Positions 25,856 to 32,350 of a DNA stretch of 64,000 nt are shown here, piece by piece. How positions within the stretch are numbered: the first letter of the stretch is position 1; each line of letters begins with the position of its first letter. The stretch comes from Bacteroidaceae bacterium (GTDB lineage Bacteria; Bacteroidota; Bacteroidia; Bacteroidales; Bacteroidaceae): NCBI GenBank assembly GCA_017429525.1, contig JAFROT010000046.1, positions 62,001 through 126,000 of the forward strand. Reading direction: 5' to 3'. The translations under genes and the position numbers were made by a program. The notes under the pieces were generated by a model, which worked only from the letters and a program-made list of their open reading frames with translations, ran no database searches and was not told where the DNA came from.

Positions 25856-26479
25856 TTATTGGCTGATAGGTTGCTTCATCATCTTCTCCAGTTCCGAATC
25901 TGGTTTCTCGAATATTTCTTCAGGTTTATAGAATCGAGTTACCATCGTGGCAAACACTTTGTTGTTGAAAACGAACACAAAGTCATAGTAGCCCGGTTCC
26001 ACCTCTTCGGGATGAAGGTAGAAGGTGCCCCATTGTTCGCTTTCCTCAGCCTCAGGGTCTCGGTTCAGATCGAGAGCCTGAATGTAACCGAGCGTTTCGT
26101 CGTTCAGCGTGTTCTTCTGATAAAAGGCGTGGTCGGCTTTATGCTTGAAAACCATCACCTTGATACCAGTTCCCGCGCTTGCCTGAGGATGAAACTCTAT
26201 CCACTCGTCCAGTTCAAACACCGAACGAATGCCTTCGGCGGCGTAAGGCTTATGGTTGAAATCTTCAGAGCCGCACCGGTTGCCGAATAGGCTCAAGCCT
26301 GTCATTACGGGCTTTTCCCCTTCTTTGAGATTTGCGAAATAGAGCTTGCCAAGAACCGTCGTGTCCTGAACCTGTGCGGCATCGGACGGGTTCATTGCAT
26401 AAGCCTTTGCGCCATTGGTGACGACGGCGGTCGAGAGCGCCACGAGCACTATGGTTAAGAATAGAGCAATCCTTTTCAT
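25856..26479 (-). CDS. Secreted protein of unknown function
   Basis: The start at 26479 (MKRIALFLTIVLVALSTAVVTNG) gives a signal peptide; the frame is open to 26512. The mature part is about 180 residues, beta-rich, with TGLSLFGNRCGSEDFNH, FELDEWIEFHPQ, IKVMVFKHKADHAFYQKN and YYDFVFVFNNKVFATMVTRFYKPEE. The last segment resembles an Ig-like or beta-sandwich strand pattern. I do not recognise a family. Two good promoters lie upstream. It stands alone, with no functional neighbour. Confidence 0.7.
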   Translation of the reverse strand: MKRIALFLTIVLVALSTAVVTNGAKAYAMNPSDAAQVQDTTVLGKLYFANLKEGEKPVMTGLSLFGNRCGSEDFNHKPYAAEGIRSVFELDEWIEFHPQASAGTGIKVMVFKHKADHAFYQKNTLNDETLGYIQALDLNRDPEAEESEQWGTFYLHPEEVEPGYYDFVFVFNNKVFATMVTRFYKPEEIFEKPDSELEKMMKQPISQ

Positions 26480-26621
26480 ATACCTTAATTCTGCAACACT
26501 ATTATTCTTCATATTGACGTATATTCCTGGGCAAAAATGGTTCCAAGGATATGGCCTTATCAGCTATTTCACTTGTCTCAGTGTTGCGATTAGGAAACAA
26601 GCAAAACTCTGATAGGCAGGG

Positions 26622-26652
26622 CAAAGGTACGATGATTCTATGATAATCGCAA
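26622..26652 (-). promoter_or_regulatory. Proximal promoter of the 26.5 kb gene
   Basis: TTG (26652-26650), 20 nt, TACCTTTG (26629-26622), minus strand. The leader would be about 135 nt. Confidence 0.75.
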
Positions 26653-26691
26653 TTTTTCGAACATTATTTTTCATATCTTGCTGTAAAATAA

Positions 26692-26721
26692 CAAAAGTAC
26701 GCGGAAACCTGCTGTCCCCAA
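26692..26721 (-). promoter_or_regulatory. Distal promoter of the 26.5 kb gene
   Basis: TTG (26721-26719), 19 nt, TACTTTTG (26699-26692), minus strand. With the proximal copy it forms a tandem promoter pair. Confidence 0.65.
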
Positions 26722-26840
26722 GTATAATAGATTCATGAATTGCGTTTCTCGAAGACGCTGCGAACATTCGTTGAGTGAACTGCAATCATTCGTCGAGTGT
26801 TAACGATGTTTTCGTGCCACATACACCTTATGGTCGCTTT

Positions 26841-26866
26841 GGTTGTTCGGTCGCGACCGAACAACC
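26841..26866. repeat. 26-bp perfect palindrome
   Basis: GGTTGTTCGGTCG is followed directly by its exact reverse complement, with no loop. It sits 2 nt before the first unit of the locus B array, in a 770-nt gap (26480-27248) without a gene. Confidence 0.85.
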
Positions 26867-26868
26867 TA

Positions 26869-26956
26869 CACATATAGACGCATCGGGCTGCACGTATATA
26901 TGTGTAAGGCTATGCGTATATATGTAACGTGCTACACGTATAAATGTGCAGGCTGA
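26869..26956. repeat. 22-nt tandem array, locus B (four units)
   Basis: Units of exactly 22 nt start at 26869, 26891, 26913 and 26935. The core is CACGTATATATGTG followed by an AGGCT-type spacer. The core resembles the cores of loci C and D. Confidence 0.82.
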
Positions 26957-27161
26957 CACGAATGGTGGTGTCGGAGGGAGTGGCAATAATAGCAAAGGTG
27001 ATAGGTTGTGCCTTCGAGATTGGAAATAATTACATTTGAATAGCGATAAAAAATACATTTTTACATAATACATTGCGAAAGTGACTGTAATATAAAAGAT
27101 TAAGCTTGCTGAGAATTATGTATTTTGTATGTAAAATGCTATGTAAAAATGTAAAAAGAGC

Positions 27162-27205
27162 ATGCAAGGAGCGTCTATTTCGGTAAAAATAGGCGCTCCT
27201 TGCAT
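27162..27205 (-). terminator. Terminator of the secreted NUC1 nuclease
   Basis: A stem of about 19 bp with one G-T pair (arms 27162-27180 and 27187-27205) has a short loop. On the minus strand it is followed by GCTCTTTTTACATTTTT. Confidence 0.85.
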
Positions 27206-27248
27206 ATTTGTTGGTGATAAATACTCGTTCAGGAGTGGTTGTGGGTAT

Positions 27249-28148
27249 TTACTGGAATCCCCAGGCGGTCTTGACGACTTGCGATTCCACTTGTCTCTCA
27301 ATGTGGTCGGGCAGGTTACAGAAGAAGTCGATGTCGGTGAGGGCTTCCAACTGATCGATGCTGACGATGTAGGGCGACAGGTTTTTCTCGTCCTCATAGA
27401 AAGAGCGGTGCTGCATCCAGAAGCCGATGGCCTTGTAGCCACCGTTCGTGGCGTTCTTGTTTTTGCAGAGGATGGCCATGAAGAAGTACTTGGGCACGAG
27501 CAGCTGCAAGGCTGTTCCCCTGCGAGCATATTCCAGGATTTGGTCGTCCTTATCGATGGTGCCGCCTTTGACTACGTAGAGCGTGTCGCGGAAATCAGCT
27601 GTATTCCAGGAACGTATCTTCATCTCGAGGTTGGCCCAGATGCCGCCGTTGAAGCTGTAGAGTTGCGGCTGCATGTTGGAGTAGAGGAAGGTCTGCCGGT
27701 TGGCTTCGAGCGAGTTCCAACGGTCGGCCGATGCGATGATGTGTCCGCGCGTGTAGCCCGAACCGCTGTAGTGACTACTTGTGGTGCGATACACCTCGGG
27801 GATGTCGTAGTCCTCCATGAAGTTGTCCTCACGCTTGATGTAGCCTCCGCTGTTCGTGTTGTCCCAACGGAATGCTGTCCAGCGCTGCGCTTTCTTTGCG
27901 AGGCTCCATTCTATGCAGTAGTTGACCTGCCCCGAACTCAAACGCTTGACGAGAAACATATTCGCCACGCCCCCCGCCAGCTTCGGCATTTCCATCCGTC
28001 CGGCTTCGGGGTGCTCGGCTGTTTTGTTGGCATTGGTGTTGATGGTGAGTGGGTCTTTGTTGTCGTCGTCGTCCGACGAGCAGCCCCAGAAGCACAGCGG
28101 CAGGAATGTTACGAGCAGGAATAACGAGTGTAGTGTTTGTCTATACAT
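27249..28148 (-). CDS. DNA/RNA non-specific endonuclease lipoprotein (NUC1 family)
   Basis: The start at 28148 (MYRQTLHSLFLLVTFLPLCFWGC) gives a lipoprotein signal with cysteine at about 23; the longer open frame to 28577 is antisense noise within the transposase. The 299-residue protein has NUC1 landmarks: CIEWSLAKKAQRWTAFRWD, YTRGHIIASADRW (the catalytic DRGH box with T in place of D), FLYSNMQPQ and WANLEMKIR. The family cleaves DNA and RNA with a bound metal. The lipid anchor places it on the envelope, probably surface-exposed. Its first 8 nt overlap the end of the RAYT gene, so the two are translationally linked. Confidence 0.9.
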   Translation of the reverse strand: MYRQTLHSLFLLVTFLPLCFWGCSSDDDDNKDPLTINTNANKTAEHPEAGRMEMPKLAGGVANMFLVKRLSSGQVNYCIEWSLAKKAQRWTAFRWDNTNSGGYIKREDNFMEDYDIPEVYRTTSSHYSGSGYTRGHIIASADRWNSLEANRQTFLYSNMQPQLYSFNGGIWANLEMKIRSWNTADFRDTLYVVKGGTIDKDDQILEYARRGTALQLLVPKYFFMAILCKNKNATNGGYKAIGFWMQHRSFYEDEKNLSPYIVSIDQLEALTDIDFFCNLPDHIERQVESQVVKTAWGFQ

Positions 28149-29346
28149 ATTGTGATTCTTTTTGATGAGTATGGGTAATATCCCACGCCAGGGCATTAAG
28201 TACATTACATTCATCACGGGAGACTTTTCGACGTTCGCTCCGATGAGGAAACGGAGAAAGAAGCAGCAGACGTCCCTCTGCCGTTGCATAGAAACGTTCA
28301 CCTTTAGGCTTTGACATCGGGTCGAGGCCATTGTCGAGAAGCACGATGAGTGGCAACTTGAGATCGAAGGCGGCTCGCATGATGGCTTTCTCGCCAGGAG
28401 AAATAGCAGGGGAGACCAGGACGGCTCCCTCCTGTGCAGACGCGAGGAGGCGTTGCTTCTCTTGTTCCAGCAATTCCGGGGCAATGCTTCTTGAAATGCG
28501 TACCTGCAGCAACTGCTCAGCTTGCAGCAGCTGCTGATTTCCGACCAAGGAGCACTTGCGCCCGCAAATATCGACATCCGGCCGAACGGTCAGCAGGTCT
28601 GGATGGGCCCGTTTCATGGCAAGACGATAGGGATTGTCGGCGAGGTATGCTCGAAGTGTATCGAGTTGACCGGCGTGGAGGAGGATGCGGTCGTGGTAGC
28701 CGCGTTCAAAGAGGAAGCCGGCGTTGCCTGTGGACGTTGATGGTTGGGGAGGGGGTTGTTGGACGTGCTGTTGGGTGTGTTGCTGTATTACAGCAATTGA
28801 GTTTGGTTGCTGTGGTACAGCAACACACTCAACTGAGGATGAGAGGAGGCTGCGATAGGCTTTGTTGCAACCTTGCTTGAAGCCGAGGACGACTTTCCCC
28901 AGACCAACTTCCAGACGGCGTTCCACGAAGATGATTCCATGGATATGGTCTGGCATGAGTTGAAATCCCAGGACGGAAACCTCTGGATGATAGCGTGGGA
29001 TATCCTTCCACGCCTTCGCCACGGCCTCACCGAGCGGCGTCGGGACAAGATGGGGCCACTCTGGAGTGCCTCGCTGTGCCGTGACATCTCCTTCCAATCG
29101 ACCAAGCAACGGGCGCCGACCTTCCACCGCAATCGTAATCATGTAGATGCGACGCTCATGGTAGTCTTGGTCTACAGCTCGCCTCTTCATCGATGGCTGT
29201 GTCGGGCCAGCATATTTCTGCTGTTTAGCGTAGTCTTGGCGGTTCATGAAAGGCGATACAGCTCGCAGAGCACGGAATGGATGAAAAAGATCCGTCATCT
29301 TTGCAGCTTTGTGTTCTCGCACGAGCTGCAATGATGACGGATGCAA
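28141..29346 (-). CDS. RAYT-type HUH transposase with C-terminal Rossmann-like domain
   Basis: The catalytic domain is an IS200-like/REP-associated tyrosine transposase. RRIYMITIAVEGR is its first strand, LMPDHIHGIIFV carries the HUH metal motif (HIH), and GYHDRILLHAGQLDTLRAYLADNPYR contains the candidate tyrosine. A Gln/Pro/Thr-rich linker (QQHTQQHVQQPPPQ) splits the domain. The last 130 residues (VLVSPAISPGEKAIMRAAFD, LPLIVLLDNGLD, RLLLLSP) look like a nucleotide-binding or DprA/SLOG-type Rossmann fold. The start is uncertain: ATGs at 29346 and 29298 lie in the upstream terminator; those at 29247 or 29190 (MKRRAVDQDY) are plausible. RAYTs are linked to dispersed palindromes, which this window contains. 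No terminal repeats of an IS were found. Confidence 0.82.
   Translation of the reverse strand: MHPSSLQLVREHKAAKMTDLFHPFRALRAVSPFMNRQDYAKQQKYAGPTQPSMKRRAVDQDYHERRIYMITIAVEGRRPLLGRLEGDVTAQRGTPEWPHLVPTPLGEAVAKAWKDIPRYHPEVSVLGFQLMPDHIHGIIFVERRLEVGLGKVVLGFKQGCNKAYRSLLSSSVECVAVPQQPNSIAVIQQHTQQHVQQPPPQPSTSTGNAGFLFERGYHDRILLHAGQLDTLRAYLADNPYRLAMKRAHPDLLTVRPDVDICGRKCSLVGNQQLLQAEQLLQVRISRSIAPELLEQEKQRLLASAQEGAVLVSPAISPGEKAIMRAAFDLKLPLIVLLDNGLDPMSKPKGERFYATAEGRLLLLSPFPHRSERRKVSRDECNVLNALAWDITHTHQKESQYV
29290..29342 (-). terminator. Terminator of the OB-repeat lipoprotein gene
   Basis: A 19-bp stem with one mismatch (arms 29290-29308 and 29324-29342) and a 15-nt loop is followed by CTTTTTCAT on the minus strand. 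It lies 17 nt after the lipoprotein stop. Confidence 0.85.
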
Positions 29347-29359
29347 AAGCAGTTAGTAA

Positions 29360-31411
29360 TTACTTCTTGGTGATGGTGAAGTCGTCAATGAGGAGGTCGG
29401 TGCCAGTGGTCTTCGAGTTCATGACGACGAGGCAGACGGTTGTCTTCGAGGAGAGTGTGAAGCTATATTTAACCTGTTGCCAGTCTTGGTCGATGTCATT
29501 GACATATTTGTTCTTTCCATCTTCACCTTTGTCATAGTTGTAGGTGATGCTTGAACCGACGGCGGCGTAGCCTGGGCAGAGGCTTGCAGCAGAGCTGGTT
29601 GCTGCTTTCGTCCAGAAGGCGCAGTCGTAGGTGCCGGCCTCAAGCTCCAGTTCCTTATAAGCCAAGCGCTTATTGCCGGAGGTGGAGCCTTTGACTATCA
29701 CGGAATAGCTGCCGCCATGAGCATCTGTGCTCTGGGAGAGGGTAGCGTTGCTGGCAGTGGAAACACTCTTCCAACCTATGGGCTGATTGCCTTCCCACGT
29801 CTCGAAGTCACCATTAGTGAAGTCGGCGAGAGAAGAGCCGCCGGGAGTGTCGCCACCACCACCTTCACCTCCTTCGAGGATCTGAACGTCGGCGTTCTTG
29901 ATTTCGGGCGTTACATTACCATCTTTGACGAACTTCATGAGCTGGCCAGTAATCTTCACTTTCATGCCAACCTTGAATGCGCTGACGCCTTCGGGGAGGT
30001 TAGCCCAATAAGCCTCAAAGACACGACCGCCATCCTGTGTGTCGGCCATCCAGAACGACTGCTGGTCGCGGCTGACATTGCCTATGACCTCGGTGATATA
30101 GCCAGAAACGGTGTAAGTCTCTGAAGATGTGGCTCCGTCGGCCAATGCGTTGGTCAGTTCTACGGCCTGTGCGCAGGTGACTTCGGTGCCGGTGGGTGCG
30201 GGCGTGTCGCCACCACCTTCTTCAAGGATAATGACGGTTGCATTCTTGATTTCGGGTGTTACGTTGCCATCCTTGACGTACTTCATCAGTTGGCCAGTAA
30301 TCTTAACCTTGCTTCCTTTCTTGAATGCGCTGACGCCCTCGGGGAGATTAGCCCAGTAGGCTTCAAAGACGCGGCCACCATCTTTCGTGTCGGCCATCCA
30401 GAATGTCTGTTGGTCGCGGCTTACGTTGCCTACGACTTCGGTGATGTAACCAGTGACGGTGTAGGTCTCAGTAGAAGTGGCGCCGTCGGCGAGTGCGTTC
30501 GTGAGTGTTACGGCTTCGGCACAGGTCACGGCGATACCTTCAGCCGGCGTCTCTTCACCACCTTCCTCCAGGATCTCAACAGTTGGGTTCTTGATTTCGG
30601 GCGTTACCTGACCTGTGTTCGTGTTGACGTACTTCATGAGTTGTCCGGTAATCTTCACCTTGCTGCCGACCTTGAATTCACTGACGCCTTCGGGGAGGTT
30701 AGCCCAGTAAGCTTCAAAGACACGGCCACCGTCCTTCGTGTCGGCCATCCAGAATGTCTGTTGGTCGCGGCTTACGTTGCCTACGACTTCGGTGATATAG
30801 CCGGTTATGGTATAGGTTTCAGCCGATGTGCCACCATCAGCCAGAGCTTTAGTCAGCTCAACGGCTTCAGCACAGGTTACTTCGATGCCTTCTGCCGGCG
30901 TCTCGCCTCCGCTGCTGTTGATGGAATAGACATAGGCTTGTCCCTTTCCGACGGTTTCGGGTGTGTTGCCCCTGTAGTTTACGACTTTACCATAAACGAT
31001 TACCTCGTCGCCAACTTTGATTTGGTCGACAGACGTGAATCTCTTGTTGCCCGGTCCATAGACTTGGAAAGCGGTGAATGTGCTGGTGGGATTACCCTCG
31101 TCGTACATCGTGAAGGTCATGTTGCCATACTGGGATATGGTAGCGTCTGAGGTGCTGTTGGCAGCCACCTTTCCTTTGATGTAATAGGCCTGATCAGATT
31201 CCACATCAGCCTCCATCTCTCTGACGAGAGCAAGACAAGCGGCCACGTTGAACGGATCGTCGAGCGTGCCGCTGCCGGAGGGCTCTACTTCGATAGGTGT
31301 TTCGCCACCTTGATCGGTCGGGATGTTGTAGGGCTCTGGCACGTCCTCACATGCTGTGAATGCTCCTACTGTGAGTGCTGCGCATAGCAGCAGTTTCCAA
31401 TACTTTTTCAT
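29360..31411 (-). CDS. Surface lipoprotein with four OB-fold-like modules and a C-terminal beta-sandwich
   Basis: The start at 31411 (MKKYWKLLLCAALTVGAFTAC) gives a lipobox cysteine at about 21. The first module (about 45-165) matches those of the 17.0 kb protein: YYIKGKVA...FQVYG...IKVGDEVIVYGKVVNY. Three near-identical modules of 116-117 residues follow. Each starts EVTCAEAVELTKALADG and contains YTITGYITEVVGNVSRDQQTFWMADTKDGG and KITGQLMKY, close enough to imply recent duplication. The C-terminus (about 520-683) is a carbohydrate-binding-like sandwich (DFTNGDFETWEGNQPIGWKS). It lies downstream of a TonB receptor and a DUF5689 lipoprotein. I infer a surface capture protein, possibly for nucleic acids. 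Confidence 0.8.
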   Translation of the reverse strand: MKKYWKLLLCAALTVGAFTACEDVPEPYNIPTDQGGETPIEVEPSGSGTLDDPFNVAACLALVREMEADVESDQAYYIKGKVAANSTSDATISQYGNMTFTMYDEGNPTSTFTAFQVYGPGNKRFTSVDQIKVGDEVIVYGKVVNYRGNTPETVGKGQAYVYSINSSGGETPAEGIEVTCAEAVELTKALADGGTSAETYTITGYITEVVGNVSRDQQTFWMADTKDGGRVFEAYWANLPEGVSEFKVGSKVKITGQLMKYVNTNTGQVTPEIKNPTVEILEEGGEETPAEGIAVTCAEAVTLTNALADGATSTETYTVTGYITEVVGNVSRDQQTFWMADTKDGGRVFEAYWANLPEGVSAFKKGSKVKITGQLMKYVKDGNVTPEIKNATVIILEEGGGDTPAPTGTEVTCAQAVELTNALADGATSSETYTVSGYITEVIGNVSRDQQSFWMADTQDGGRVFEAYWANLPEGVSAFKVGMKVKITGQLMKFVKDGNVTPEIKNADVQILEGGEGGGGDTPGGSSLADFTNGDFETWEGNQPIGWKSVSTASNATLSQSTDAHGGSYSVIVKGSTSGNKRLAYKELELEAGTYDCAFWTKAATSSAASLCPGYAAVGSSITYNYDKGEDGKNKYVNDIDQDWQQVKYSFTLSSKTTVCLVVMNSKTTGTDLLIDDFTITKK

Positions 31412-31456
31412 AATATATGTCGTTTTTTTCAATTATCAATGATGAATGATGTTTTT

Positions 31457-32302
31457 TCAATTAGCCTTAATATCCTCTTCAGCTCGGATGAGAATCTGCC
31501 AGGTGTCGCGGAAGCGGGTGGCGATGCCGTAGAGCGTGACGGGCGTGGAGGGGATAACCCAAGATGCGAAGTCGGCATAGGTGCTGGTGCGAAGCAGCAG
31601 CTTGCTCATCGACTGTCCGTTAATCGTGTGATGCACATAGCCGTTTGTGGAGCCGTTGTAGATTAGTGGCGTGCCAGCTTTGTACTCGGGTGCGATGGGG
31701 TAGCCGGGGTCGCCGATGGTGACGTTCTCGAGCTTTACGAGGTGTCCGCAGTAGCGGTCTATATCGGTCTGCGCTACCTTGAAGAAGTCGATGGTGTCAA
31801 TCTGGCTGATGTCGTGAGAGGGAAGGATGCGTACGTGCTGTTCCCATTTCTCGGTTGACATACGTCCGATGCTGTTGTTGTACTCGTCGCCGAGCTGCGG
31901 CTGCTCGCCATAGCCTCCGATGCAGAGGTCCTTGAGGTCGATGAGAATCTGCTGGCCAACGCTGAGGAAGGGGAAGAGCCCAGTGCCGTTGATGCCTACT
32001 ACGAGGGCTCCGGTGGCGTCCTGTACGATAATCTGTTTGTAGATATTGCCGCCGATGTCGTTGCCGATGACGGTGCATTTGAGTTGTGCCTCGTCTTCGA
32101 TACGCTTGAACGAGCTTTTGTTGATGACATTGGCATACTTGTCTTTGAGGTCGGCGATGGTCACTTGCTTAGAGGCGTCCTCGGCAATCTTGTTGTTGCC
32201 GTATGGCGGGTTGGTCATATCGGGCGTGTCCCAGTCGCCATCGATGCAAGCGGTCAGAGACAGGGCTGCTATGATTGCCAGAAAAATATGTTTAGTTTTC
32301 AT
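31457..32302 (-). CDS. DUF5689 lipoprotein
   Basis: This 281-residue protein has a lipobox (ALSLTAC, cysteine about 19). The body matches DUF5689: VTIADLKDKYANV, LKCTVIGNDIGGNIYKQIIVQDATGALVVGING, FLSVGQQILIDLKDLCIGGY, and a second strand set ending VTLYGIATRFRDTWQILIRAEEDI. DUF5689 is an OB-fold-like surface domain of Bacteroidetes, often beside TonB receptors and nucleases. It probably sits with the receptor on the outer membrane as a substrate-binding partner. Spacing is 45 nt to the next gene and about 48 nt from the receptor. Confidence 0.82.
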   Translation of the reverse strand: MKTKHIFLAIIAALSLTACIDGDWDTPDMTNPPYGNNKIAEDASKQVTIADLKDKYANVINKSSFKRIEDEAQLKCTVIGNDIGGNIYKQIIVQDATGALVVGINGTGLFPFLSVGQQILIDLKDLCIGGYGEQPQLGDEYNNSIGRMSTEKWEQHVRILPSHDISQIDTIDFFKVAQTDIDRYCGHLVKLENVTIGDPGYPIAPEYKAGTPLIYNGSTNGYVHHTINGQSMSKLLLRTSTYADFASWVIPSTPVTLYGIATRFRDTWQILIRAEEDIKAN

Positions 32303-32350
32303 AATCTTAAGTAACTTGTATTTTTAGCTTTTCATACTTGCACTTTTCAC

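Noticed and set aside
25684-26290. Plus-strand frames overlapping the 26.5 kb secreted protein gene
   Set aside because: The minus-strand frame has a signal peptide and two promoters; the plus frames are antisense.
27162-28124. 320-codon plus-strand frame over the NUC1 nuclease
   Set aside because: Antisense shadow; the minus-strand frame has the lipobox and the nuclease motifs.
28149-28577. N-terminal extension of the NUC1 nuclease frame up to 28577
   Set aside because: It overlaps the transposase gene in another frame and has no family similarity; the lipoprotein signal at 28148 marks the start.
28141-29346. Complete insertion sequence with terminal repeats around the transposase
   Set aside because: No matching terminal inverted repeats or target duplication were found; the pattern fits a resident RAYT rather than an IS.
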